This document shows, piece by piece, positions 45,215 through 53,862 of a stretch of DNA of 64,000 nt (its first letter is position 1; each line of letters starts with the position of its first letter). The stretch is from Luteitalea sp. Its GTDB lineage: Bacteria; Acidobacteriota; Vicinamibacteria; Vicinamibacterales; Vicinamibacteraceae. Location: assembly GCA_009377605.1 (NCBI GenBank), contig WHTT01000022.1, positions 1 through 64,000 on the forward strand, in the 5' to 3' direction. The notes under the pieces are model-generated. The model had not been told where the DNA came from, ran no database searches, and saw only the letters and a program-made list of their open reading frames with translations. A program made the position numbers and the translations under genes.

Positions 45215-45725
45215 ATGCGACTCTCGGCACTCAACCGTAAGCTGCTCCGCGACCTGCTCGCGATGAAGGGTCAGGCGACGGCGATCGGGCTGGTGATCGC
45301 AGCCGGTATGACGATGTTCGTGACCTATCTCTCGAACTTCGACTCGCTCCGGCGTACGCAGCAGGCGTACTACGAGCGGCAGCGGTTCGCTGACGTGTTT
45401 GCCTCGCTCAAGCGCGCGCCAGAGCAGTTGAGGGAGCGCATTGCCGCGATACCAGGCGTGGCGCAGGTCGAGACTCGAGTGGTCTCGAATGTCGTCTTGG
45501 ACGCTGCTGGCGCTGCCGCTGGGCGCCCTGCTCGGCTACGGCCTGATGGCGCTCATTGCGCAATCGATCGAAGCCGAGCTGTTCCGCCTTCCGCTCACCG
45601 TCACGCCGCAAGTCATGGCGTGGACGGCGCTGACCATCATCATTGCGTCGTCCGTCTCCGGATTGGTCGTGCGTCGTCAGCTCGATCGGCTCGATCTCGT
45701 GGGCGTGTTGAAGACTCGGGAGTAA
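45215..45725 (+). pseudogene. DevC/MacB-type ABC permease with large internal deletion and frameshift
   Basis: Normal permeases of this type have about 390-800 residues. Here an N-terminal piece (LNRKLLRDLLAMKGQATAIG, first TM, then RRTQQAYYERQRFADVFASL and IAAIPGVAQVETRVVSNVVL) runs from ATG 45215 to about 45500, and a C-terminal piece (LLALPLGALLGYGLMALIAQ, VMAWTALTIIIASSVSGLVV, stop after VGVLKTRE at 45725) continues in a different frame. The junction lies near 45497-45505. Everything between the periplasmic domain start and the last two helices is absent. The remaining codons on both sides are well preserved, so the loss is recent or an assembly collapse. The flanking ATPase and adaptor are intact. 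Confidence 0.85.
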
Positions 45726-45729
45726 TGCG

Positions 45730-46965
45730 ATGTTGCAAATCGCGGTAGCGCGGCCCTTTCGGGGCGCCGTGGGACTCTTGAAGAATCGTCGGGTGCTGCT
45801 GGCGGCGTTGGTCATTGCGGTCTTGCTCACGATCGCACTGTGGCCGCGGCCCATGGAGGTTGATCTCACGACGGTGACGAAGGGCCCGCTCCTGGTCACG
45901 ATCGACGAGGAGGGTGAGACGCGGGTGCGGCAGCGATTCGAGGTCACCTCGCCGGTGGCGGGCGAGGTGCTGCGGATCAATCTCGAGCCGGGCGATCCGG
46001 TAACCGGCGGCAAGACGGTGCTAGCGACCGTGCGACCGTCGGCGCCGACGCCGCTCGACGCGCGGTCGCGCGCCGAGGCCCAAGCCGCCGTGCAGGCGGC
46101 CGAAGCCACGCTTGGGCGGGCTCAGGCAGAACGGGATCGCGCCGCGACGGTGCTCGCGCGGTCCAAGCAGCAACTCGAGCGTGCAAGCAATCTGATCGAA
46201 GGCGGCGCCATCTCCCGCGACGAGTTCGATGCGCGCGAGACGGACGCCCGTACGGCGGAGGAAGCACTGCGGGCCGCCGACTTCGTGGTCACGCAGGCAC
46301 AGCGCGATGTGGACGTGGCCCGCGCGCGTCTGGTGCAGAGCAGCGGCAACAGCCTGGGCACGGGCGACATCCCGCTCCTGGCCCCCGTCGACGGCGTCAT
46401 CCTGAGACGTCTTCGTCAGAGTCAGACCGTCGTACCCGCAGGTGAGCCGTTGTTGGAGGTGGGAGATGCGAACGGCCTCGAAATCGTCGCCGATCTCCTC
46501 TCATCCGACGCCGTGAGGATCAACACCGGCGACCGTGTGCTGATCGAGCAGTGGGGCGGCGGCAAAACACTCGGCGGCCGCGTTCGCCGGGTCGAGCCGT
46601 CCGGCTTCATGAAGGTCTCGGCCCTCGGCGTCGAGGAGCAGCGGGTGAACGTGATCATTGACTTCGAGGATCCAGAGCTGGCGTCGCGCGCGCTTGGCGA
46701 CGGCTATCGCGTCGAGGTTCGCGTGGTCATCTGGCAGGAGGACAACGTCCTCAAAGTGCCAACCGGCACGCTCTTTCGACGCGGGGACCAGTGGGCGCTG
46801 TTTGTCGTCGAGGATGGACGCGCGCGTTTACGAACGATCGAGATCGGTCAGCGCAACGGCGCGGAAGCTCAGGTGCTCGACGGTCTCCGCGAGCGCGAGC
46901 AAATCGTGCTGTACCCGCCGGACACGCTGGCCGATGGCGGCCGGGTGGCCCAGCGGGCCGTGTGA
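45730..46965 (+). CDS. HlyD/DevB-family periplasmic adaptor
   Basis: A 411-residue membrane-fusion protein. One N-terminal TM (VLLAALVIAVLLTIALW), a barrel/lipoyl half (LVTIDEEGETRVRQRFEVTS, then the mirrored VDGVILRRLRQSQTVVPAGE), a coiled-coil hairpin (about 115-200, QAAVQAAEATLGRAQAERDR) and a C-terminal beta-barrel/MP domain (VPTGTLFRRGDQWALFVVED). It would link an inner-membrane exporter to an outer-membrane channel. The gene begins five bases after the permease remnant, in the DevBCA-like order ATPase, permease, adaptor. A TolC-like gene is not in the window. Confidence 0.92.
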   Translation: MLQIAVARPFRGAVGLLKNRRVLLAALVIAVLLTIALWPRPMEVDLTTVTKGPLLVTIDEEGETRVRQRFEVTSPVAGEVLRINLEPGDPVTGGKTVLATVRPSAPTPLDARSRAEAQAAVQAAEATLGRAQAERDRAATVLARSKQQLERASNLIEGGAISRDEFDARETDARTAEEALRAADFVVTQAQRDVDVARARLVQSSGNSLGTGDIPLLAPVDGVILRRLRQSQTVVPAGEPLLEVGDANGLEIVADLLSSDAVRINTGDRVLIEQWGGGKTLGGRVRRVEPSGFMKVSALGVEEQRVNVIIDFEDPELASRALGDGYRVEVRVVIWQEDNVLKVPTGTLFRRGDQWALFVVEDGRARLRTIEIGQRNGAEAQVLDGLREREQIVLYPPDTLADGGRVAQRAV

Positions 46966-47055
46966 GCATTTGTCCAACAGGCTGAACGGCAGCGTCGCCC
47001 CAGCGACATCGCGCGTTGACTTGCGTGGAGCACACCGCGAGAATTTCGACCAGGC

Positions 47056-47805
47056 ATGGGCAGGCTCGCGCACAAGGTGGCGGTGGTGACAGGAGGCGCA
47101 CACGGCATCGGCCGTGCAATCGGCGAGGTCTTTGCCGAGGAGAGCGCCACGGTCTTGATCGTCGACATCGACGAAGCGGCAGGCAATCACGTGGCGGAGC
47201 AAATCCGGGAGCGGGGCGGTGACGCCACATTCCATCGCGCGGATGTCTCCGTGAAGGAAGAGGCGGCGCGTGCCATCCGACTGGCGGCCGAGCGGTCTGG
47301 GCGCCTTGACGTTCTCTGCAACAACGCCGCCTTCATCGGTGACTTCCACGACGTCATGCAGGCAACCGAGGACGAGTGGCAGGGGTCGATTGGCGTCACG
47401 CTGATGGGAACCCATCATTGCACACGCGAGGCGCTCACCTGGATGCTGCCGCAGCAGCACGGATCGATTATCAACATCGTCTCTGTCCAGGCGATGGTGG
47501 GTTGCCCTACGTCTGTCGCCTACACGACGGTCAAGGCCGGCCTGCTGGGATACACGCGCAGCGCCGCCTATGACTACGGCCGACAGAACGTTCGGGTGAA
47601 CGCGATCTGTCCAGGGCCCATTCAGACGCGCATCTCACCTGCGCCAGGCGAGCCGCTCTACGAGTACCAACTTCGCAATACGATGCTCGGACGGGTCGGC
47701 CAGCCGCGCGAGGTCGCCCACGCTGCCGCGTTTCTGGCTTCCGACGAGGCGTCCTTCATCACCGGCGTCGTCTTACCGGTGGATGGCGGCTGGACAGCTA
47801 TCTAG
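47056..47805 (+). CDS. short-chain dehydrogenase/reductase
   Basis: A 249-residue classical SDR: cofactor motif TGGAHGIG (12-19), NNAA (89-92), catalytic Ser143, Tyr156 and Lys160 (SVAYTTVKAG), and C-terminal GVVLPVDGGWTAI. An Asp after the second strand (IVDIDE) points to NAD(H) preference. The substrate is not inferable. It is separated from the exporter operon by 90 bases and convergent with the orphan permease gene, 16 bases apart, with a small decayed REP (GGTCGGGCTCGCCG) between. Confidence 0.92.
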   Translation: MGRLAHKVAVVTGGAHGIGRAIGEVFAEESATVLIVDIDEAAGNHVAEQIRERGGDATFHRADVSVKEEAARAIRLAAERSGRLDVLCNNAAFIGDFHDVMQATEDEWQGSIGVTLMGTHHCTREALTWMLPQQHGSIINIVSVQAMVGCPTSVAYTTVKAGLLGYTRSAAYDYGRQNVRVNAICPGPIQTRISPAPGEPLYEYQLRNTMLGRVGQPREVAHAAAFLASDEASFITGVVLPVDGGWTAI

Positions 47806-47821
47806 GTCGGGCTCGCCGCGG

Positions 47822-50038
47822 TCATTCCACCCTGAGCACGCCCATTGGCTGGACGCGCATTGCTTTTCGCGCGGGCAGGTAGCAGGCGGCAGCGCCGACC
47901 AGAAGCAGCGCCGCGGCCACGACGACATAGCTGACCGGATCCGATGTGCTGACGCCGTAGAGCAGGCTGCCGAGCGCGCGCGTAGCGCCGAGCGCCAAGA
48001 GCACGCCGAGTCCAACGCCCACGCTCGCAAGCGTCATTCCTTGGCGCACGACCAGCCATAGAAGACTCCGCGGCGTTGCACCGAGCGCCAGCCGGATGCC
48101 GAGCTCTGGGCGGCGGATCGCAACCGCGTACGACAGTACGCCGTACGTGCCGATCATCGCGAGCGTGAGCGCCAGGAGACCGAAAAACCCGAGCAACTGT
48201 ACGTTGAAGCGACGCGGCGCGAGATAGTCGCTCAGAAGCGCGTCGAATGAGTCCACGCTCGCGGCCGCGAGGGTCGGGTCGACACGACTGACCGCGGCGC
48301 GCAGCGCTTCGGCGCTCACCGCGCGGCCCGATCCGCGCACGACCATCCCAACAAATGGGAGCGGCGACTGCGCTGCTGGCATGTAGAGCCACGGCTCTGG
48401 CTCCTGATCGAGGGCCAACGGGCGCACGTCCCCCACAACGCCGACGATCGTCGCCCAATACGGTTGACCGTCCTCCGGCCCTTCGAGGTCGATGCGCCGA
48501 CCGATCGGATCGACCCCTGGGAAGTGCTCGTCTGCCAGCGTGCGGCTGACGATCACCACAGCGGGCGCGGCCGCCGTATCGGCGTCCCTGAAGTCACGCC
48601 CGGCGACACGAGGGATTCGCAGGGCCGTGAAATATCTCGGGCTGACAAAGGCGATGCCAACCGATGGCTCCTGGCCTGGCTCAGTGGACTTTCCCTCGAT
48701 CTTGAAGCTCCTCTTACCACTACTGCCTCCGTACGGTAGCGGGAATCCCGACGAGACGGCGTCGGCGCCAGGCAGGCTTCTGATTTCGTCGCGCAACCGG
48801 TTCACGAATGCCGCACGCGACGCGTCGGTTCGGTATCGCGCCTCAGGCAGGGCAATCTGCATCGTCATGACGCCGTGTGGATCGAAGCCGGGGGACACAC
48901 GTGTCAAGCGCACGAGACTTTGCACCAGGAGCGTCGCGCTCACGACCAAGACGACGGCGAGGGCAAGCTCCGCCACGACAATCGCATGCCGGAAAAGCCG
49001 ATGGCCGCGATGACCGATGGTTCGCCCGCCGCCTGCCTTCAGCGCCTCGTACACCGACAACCGGCCCGCGAAGAGCGCGGGTGTCAAGCCGAAGAGAAGA
49101 CCGGCACCAACTGAGACCGCGAGCGTGAATATGAGCACGGCGTAATCCAACCGGATCTCGCCGAGCCGAGGGAGATCCTCGGGAAGCAGGCCGACCAACA
49201 GCTCGAATCCCCACAGCAACAAGACGAGACCGGCGAGGCCGCCGGCCACGCCGAGCGCCACACTCTCGACGAGCAGCTGGCGCGTGAGCCGCGTGCGGCT
49301 CGCGCCCAGCGAAAGGCGGACCGCCATCTCGCGCTGTCGTGCTGCGGATCGCGCGAGTAGGAGATTCGCGACGTTCGCACAAGCAATCAACAAGACAATG
49401 CCAACGGCTGCCAAGAGCACCCACAACGCAGGACGGATGTTTCCAACCAGATCCTCGTGGAGCGACACGACCTCCGGACGAAATCTCGCGTGGTCGTCTG
49501 GAAATTGGCGTTTCAGGTCAGCTTCGATTGCGTCGAGATCCGCTTGAGCGGCGGCAATCGACATGTCCGGCTTCAGCCGGCCGATCATCTCCAAGTAGCG
49601 CGCACCCCGAAACTTTCGCATGCTGTCGATGTTGCCGAACGACAGATCCGGCACCTCCTCAGCCGCGGTCACCCAGATCTCGCAGTCACGAGGCAATTCG
49701 AAATCGGGCGGCATGATCCCCACGACTACGAACGGCTCGTCGTTCAGCGTGAGCGACCTACCCACGATGCCGGCGGCGCCGCCGAAGCGTCGCTGCCAGA
49801 CGCCGTGTCCCAGAACGGCAAGCCGGCCGCCGTGCTCGCTCGCCATCCTTGTCGTGAAGCCCTGGCCCACTGCGGCGGAAACGCCCACCACATCGAAGAA
49901 ATCCCATGAGACTTGGATACCACGCACCCGCTCTGGCGCGGCGCCGCCTGACAGGTTGAACGAATCGAAGCGGTAGACGGCAGCCGCATCGAACGAGCGG
50001 GCGTCGTCTCGATAGTCCAGGAAGTCTGGAGCGGACAT
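47822..50038 (-). CDS. acidobacterial-type orphan FtsX/MacB permease, N-terminally short
   Basis: A 738-residue permease with two MacB_PCD/FtsX units. The first periplasmic part begins PDFLDYRDDARSFDAAAVYR; FtsX cores are at about 235-400 (VLLAAVGIVLLIACANVANL, LLLARSAARQREMAVRLSLG) and at the C-terminus (GFFGLLALTLAMIGTYGVLS, RRPELGIRLALGATPRSLLW). Family members normally open with a cytoplasmic segment and a TM helix before PDFLDW, about 80-100 residues that are absent here. No in-frame continuation upstream restores them, so the gene is probably 5'-truncated and the first TM missing. These proteins lack a dedicated ATPase and often neighbour PadR genes; here PadR is divergent, not upstream. 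Confidence 0.85.
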   Translation of the reverse strand: MSAPDFLDYRDDARSFDAAAVYRFDSFNLSGGAAPERVRGIQVSWDFFDVVGVSAAVGQGFTTRMASEHGGRLAVLGHGVWQRRFGGAAGIVGRSLTLNDEPFVVVGIMPPDFELPRDCEIWVTAAEEVPDLSFGNIDSMRKFRGARYLEMIGRLKPDMSIAAAQADLDAIEADLKRQFPDDHARFRPEVVSLHEDLVGNIRPALWVLLAAVGIVLLIACANVANLLLARSAARQREMAVRLSLGASRTRLTRQLLVESVALGVAGGLAGLVLLLWGFELLVGLLPEDLPRLGEIRLDYAVLIFTLAVSVGAGLLFGLTPALFAGRLSVYEALKAGGGRTIGHRGHRLFRHAIVVAELALAVVLVVSATLLVQSLVRLTRVSPGFDPHGVMTMQIALPEARYRTDASRAAFVNRLRDEIRSLPGADAVSSGFPLPYGGSSGKRSFKIEGKSTEPGQEPSVGIAFVSPRYFTALRIPRVAGRDFRDADTAAAPAVVIVSRTLADEHFPGVDPIGRRIDLEGPEDGQPYWATIVGVVGDVRPLALDQEPEPWLYMPAAQSPLPFVGMVVRGSGRAVSAEALRAAVSRVDPTLAAASVDSFDALLSDYLAPRRFNVQLLGFFGLLALTLAMIGTYGVLSYAVAIRRPELGIRLALGATPRSLLWLVVRQGMTLASVGVGLGVLLALGATRALGSLLYGVSTSDPVSYVVVAAALLLVGAAACYLPARKAMRVQPMGVLRVE

Positions 50039-50297
50039 GGCAACATAACGATTGCCTCACCTTCTCTCGCGCCGCGCCACAGACCTCCGAAAAGGGTCCA
50101 GGAGCGCGGGCCCTCAACAGCGGCCGTCCGTTGCTTGCCGCGTGTCGCCTCGCACTGGTCGAGGCCTCGCCACGCCGACGGGTCGAACCGGCACCTTCTT
50201 CGAGGCGCGGGCGCACGATACGACTCGAACGAGACGCATTCCCCTTGATTACCGACAGGTCCGATGATAGCCTCTTGTTGATAACCAAGGGAACCAG

Positions 50298-50627
50298 ATG
50301 AGCAAACCGACGAATCTCGTACAAGGGACGCTCGACCTCCTCATTCTCCGGGTCATCGCGCTGGAGCCGATGCATGGGTGGGCCATCGCGCAACGCATCC
50401 GCCAGATGTCCAACGACGAGCTGAAGGTGGGGCAGGGCTCGCTCTACCCAGCGCTGCACAAGCTCGAGCAACAGGCCTGGATCGAGGCGGAGTGGCGCCC
50501 GAGCGAGAACAATCGCCGCGCGAAGTACTACAGGTTGACGCGCGCTGGCCGAAAGACGCTAGCCAAAGAGACGGCGCAGTGGGAACGGCTGTCGGCCGCG
50601 ATCTCCCTCGTCGTACGACCGACGTAA
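50298..50627 (+). CDS. PadR-family transcriptional regulator
   Basis: A 109-residue regulator of the short PadR class: LVQGTLDLLILRVIALEPMH, then GWAIAQRIRQMSNDELKVGQ and GSLYPALHKLEQQAWIEAEW, with the C-terminal dimerisation helix (TRAGRKTLAKETAQWERLSA). In Acidobacteriota such PadR proteins are typically paired with orphan FtsX permeases. Here it diverges from one at 50038. CCCTTGATTAC (50242) and ATAACCAAGGG (50281) form an imperfect inverted pair around the promoter that may be its operator. The ligand is unknown. Confidence 0.9.
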   Translation: MSKPTNLVQGTLDLLILRVIALEPMHGWAIAQRIRQMSNDELKVGQGSLYPALHKLEQQAWIEAEWRPSENNRRAKYYRLTRAGRKTLAKETAQWERLSAAISLVVRPT

Positions 50628-50693
50628 CGAGCCGATGGGAGGAGAGAAGGTTCAGCCTGGTCGAATGCTCTCGACAGGACAGCTCGGGCTGCT

Positions 50694-51257
50694 TCACAGA
50701 TCTGTGAACAGGCGGGCCAACTCGTACTGAAACCCTGCCAGGAGATCGCCGCCCTCGAGCGTCTGATCCGCGCTGAGCACACGCGCATGGCCATCGGGAG
50801 TGTAGACCGTGAGCGTGCGACGCGCTGGGTCCACGACCCAGACAGCGCGCGCGCCGTGCGCGAGCCAGTCGTGCACCTTGCGACGCACATGGCCAGGCCG
50901 GTCGTTGGGTGACAAGACTTCGATGGCGAGGTCTGGCGCGCCCTGGATATACCCTCGAGGCAGCGTCGTCGATCCAATACGCTCACGCGAGACGAACGAG
51001 ACATCCGGCGCACGGACGGTGTCCGGATCACTCTCCAACTTGAACCCAACTTCCTGCGTCACGAAGCCTAGCCCACGTGCCTCGACGAAGGTGAGAAGCG
51101 CCGCCAACAGCCGGGCAGCGTACACTCCGTGCGAAAAACCTGGCTGCGTCATCTTGACTACCGCGCCCCTGATGAGCTCGTAACGGAACCCATCGTCCGG
51201 CGGCATACGCAGCATCTCGTCGGCGGTGACCAACTGAGGCGAGATTCCCACGGCCAT
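50694..51257 (-). CDS. Uma2-family restriction-endonuclease-like protein
   Basis: A 187-residue Uma2/DUF820 protein. Core PD-(D/E)XK-like elements are TVRAPDVSFVSRERI, GAPDLAIEVLSPNDRPGHVR and RKVHDWLAHGARAVWVVDPA, with ELIRGAVVKM at the N-terminus. Members have the nuclease fold but the substrate and role of most are unknown; they are expanded in cyanobacteria, chloroflexi and acidobacteria. Not linked to a toxin-antitoxin or restriction gene here. It lies alone between PadR and the TonB receptor. Confidence 0.92.
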   Translation of the reverse strand: MAVGISPQLVTADEMLRMPPDDGFRYELIRGAVVKMTQPGFSHGVYAARLLAALLTFVEARGLGFVTQEVGFKLESDPDTVRAPDVSFVSRERIGSTTLPRGYIQGAPDLAIEVLSPNDRPGHVRRKVHDWLAHGARAVWVVDPARRTLTVYTPDGHARVLSADQTLEGGDLLAGFQYELARLFTDL

Positions 51258-51408
51258 AGACTACCTCTCTCCACGTCCAGGCGTAGTGCGAAACGCATGC
51301 CGGAAATCGAGCGGTCGATTTCCCCGCAATTCGACACTCACACGAAACTGGCGTGGCGAATTCTGCGACTGAAGACGATGATACATCGTCAATTTCTGCA
51401 AGGCTCGC

Positions 51409-53739
51409 TCAATGGGGCCACGCAACGCTAAGGCCGACATGCGCGCTGCGCGGCAATCCTGGAGCGAGCTCTTCGCCTCTCGAGAGCGTATATGAAGCCG
51501 TCTCCGCGTAGCGCGCATCGGTAGCGTTGAGGAGGCTGGCATACAGACGCACCCTCGTAGCAAGTGCGATCTCGCCTCGCATGTTCAGCAGGGTGTGTCC
51601 TTCGTAGCGGTGCGTATTGGCAGCATCCATCCAATATGAACCCACGCGCGATACATCGACACCGAGCGTCATCCGCGCACGCGGCCGGACGGTAACCGCA
51701 GCGTGCCAAAGCCCGCGCGGCGCGCTCTCCATCTCCCCGCCGCTGTAGTCGAGACCTTCGGCTGGGTCTACGCGCCAGGTCACATAACGATGCCGCGCAT
51801 GGCTATAGGCCACTGAGGCGTCGAGCCAGTGTCCGTGTCTCCATTCCGCGCCGATCTCCACGCCGCGATGGCGCGTACGCCCGGCATTGGTGGCCTCCGT
51901 CGTCCCATCCACTGGATCGCGAAACGAGAGGATATCGTCACGCTTCACGAGATCGTACCAACTCACTTCGGCCGAAAGGCCGCCGCGTAGCCTGAAGCGC
52001 GCCCCAACCTCACGGTTCGTTGCACGGACGGGACGCAGGTCGACCGTGTCGAGGGCGGTGCCTTGACGAAAGAGCTGACCCTCCGATGGCACACGGAACG
52101 CGGCACGGTGCGATGCGAACAGGCTCACGTTGTCACTGACACGCACGGTCGCGCCGATCTTGGGCGTCACGCGGTCGTAGTCGCGCGTCGTGCTCGGCGG
52201 TCGTTGATAGCGCGGCAGCGGCGGTGTCGTGAGTTGGTCCCGATAGCGGTACGCTGCGTGGTCGTACCGCACGCCGGTTTCGAGGCGCACGCGATCGATT
52301 GGGGATGCCGCGACGGCAGCATACGGCGCCACCTGTCGGAAGGTGACGTCGTAGTCATAGACGAGCGCCTGTTCGCCGTAGCCAGTAAACACCCTCTGGC
52401 CTTCGGGAAGCGTGCTCGTCTGCACGGAGAGCAGCCGCTCGGTGCGACCACCTGGACTGACCTCGGCGTCGAGCCCGGCGGCAATCTCCGTCCGCCACAC
52501 CGGCAGGTCGCGCCGCACGCGCGCCAACAGGCCGTAAGACTGATTGTCGGTGTCGTACACGGTCGGGTCGTAGGTCAGGCTCCAGTTCGGCAGCAACGCC
52601 ATCCGGTTGTTCCTGTAGTACGCGATCACATTGATCAGCGTGCTGCCCTGCACATGCCGCAGGTCCGTCGAGGCGCGAAGCGCCTCCACCTCACGAAACG
52701 AGATCGGCGTGAGATTCAGACGCGGATTCTCGATGTAGTCGTCTCGTGACAAGGTCGAGGAGCCGGCGGTCTGCTGATCGATGCGACCGTACGACACGAG
52801 CGATTTCAGAAACGTCGCGCTCCCAAGCGCGCGATCCCATCTCACCGATGCGCCACGCCGATCGTAACCGGTGGCATCGCGCCAGCCGTCGGTGTGCGTG
52901 AGATTGACATCGACGCGCACGCCATCGGCGCCCCGGCTCGCGTTGCCGCCCGCGAGCACTCGCCGCCAGCCGAACGGCCCACCCTCGAGCGACGCCTCGA
53001 GAGCGGCTGGCCCGAGCGCCGGACGCGTGGTGACGTTGACGATCCCTCCGATGGCATCGCTCCCGTAGAGCACCGATCCGGGGCCTTTGGTGACCTCAAT
53101 ACGCTCGGCTGCAGGCAGGTTCGCCTCGTACAGCGCGTTGTGATTGAAGAACCCGGTCGAGCGCATTGGAACACCGTCTTCGAGATACAAGTAGACCGGG
53201 CTCGTGGTGAGCGGCTGCCGGATGGCCGTCATGTGGCCTTCGCCACCTGTCGTGTTCACCCACACTCCCGGTACCGTACCCAGGAGCTGGCTTGGATGTG
53301 TGGGCTTCACGTCGGCGATCCGCGTGCGCGAGAGCACGCCCACCGAGACAGGCGTCTCGCTCTTCAGTCGCTCCTCACGGCTATCGGTTACCGTCACCTG
53401 CTCGGTCAGGCCAAGGGCGAGCTGCACGTCGATGGGCGCCACGTGTGCAGGGCCAACCGACACACGCCGCGGTTCGGCCACTTCTCGCTCGCCGATCTCG
53501 AACGTCACATCGTAGGCGGCTGGAACCGCCGACACCTGCACGGAAAAGCGTCCGGTATCGTCGGTGACAGCCACGATCCGCCGCGCGGTTACAGCGTCGC
53601 GGAGGGTAATCTTCACGCCGGCAACACCCACGCCGTGCGCGTCGATCACACGCCCCTCCACGACCGCGCTGGGTTGGGCGAATACAGGTGTCACGAACAG
53701 CAGAAGGAGGAACCCGACCAGGGCCGTTACGCGGTCCAC
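51409..53739 (-). CDS. TonB-dependent receptor with carboxypeptidase-regulatory domain
   Basis: A 776-residue outer-membrane receptor of the smaller, classical type. Signal peptide 1-22 (LVGFLLLLFVTPVFAQ), regulatory domain about 25-105 (GRVIDAHGVGVAGVKITLRD), plug about 115-260 (RTRIADVKPTHPSQLLGTVP, then AERIEVTKGPGSVLYGSDAI), and a barrel ending HVGLSVAWPH. The plug resembles siderophore, haem or vitamin receptors more than SusC/Oar types; the ligand is unknown. It diverges from RegB/RegA (start 53863), so redox control of its expression is a reasonable inference. The terminal His is less usual than Phe. Confidence 0.92.
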   Translation of the reverse strand: MDRVTALVGFLLLLFVTPVFAQPSAVVEGRVIDAHGVGVAGVKITLRDAVTARRIVAVTDDTGRFSVQVSAVPAAYDVTFEIGEREVAEPRRVSVGPAHVAPIDVQLALGLTEQVTVTDSREERLKSETPVSVGVLSRTRIADVKPTHPSQLLGTVPGVWVNTTGGEGHMTAIRQPLTTSPVYLYLEDGVPMRSTGFFNHNALYEANLPAAERIEVTKGPGSVLYGSDAIGGIVNVTTRPALGPAALEASLEGGPFGWRRVLAGGNASRGADGVRVDVNLTHTDGWRDATGYDRRGASVRWDRALGSATFLKSLVSYGRIDQQTAGSSTLSRDDYIENPRLNLTPISFREVEALRASTDLRHVQGSTLINVIAYYRNNRMALLPNWSLTYDPTVYDTDNQSYGLLARVRRDLPVWRTEIAAGLDAEVSPGGRTERLLSVQTSTLPEGQRVFTGYGEQALVYDYDVTFRQVAPYAAVAASPIDRVRLETGVRYDHAAYRYRDQLTTPPLPRYQRPPSTTRDYDRVTPKIGATVRVSDNVSLFASHRAAFRVPSEGQLFRQGTALDTVDLRPVRATNREVGARFRLRGGLSAEVSWYDLVKRDDILSFRDPVDGTTEATNAGRTRHRGVEIGAEWRHGHWLDASVAYSHARHRYVTWRVDPAEGLDYSGGEMESAPRGLWHAAVTVRPRARMTLGVDVSRVGSYWMDAANTHRYEGHTLLNMRGEIALATRVRLYASLLNATDARYAETASYTLSRGEELAPGLPRSAHVGLSVAWPH

Positions 53740-53862
53740 CGCGCCACTCTACCAACGCCCTACAGCCGGCCGCGTGCGGCATGTTGTCGCAGGCTTGCGA
53801 TCGCACCCGGTCACTGCAACCTTCTGAAGTACGATCGACGCTTGGGCAAGGCCACTCGCGCC

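Noticed and set aside
45441-45725. Independent small membrane protein gene
   Set aside because: It is the C-terminal remnant of the permease whose N-terminal part lies directly upstream in another frame.
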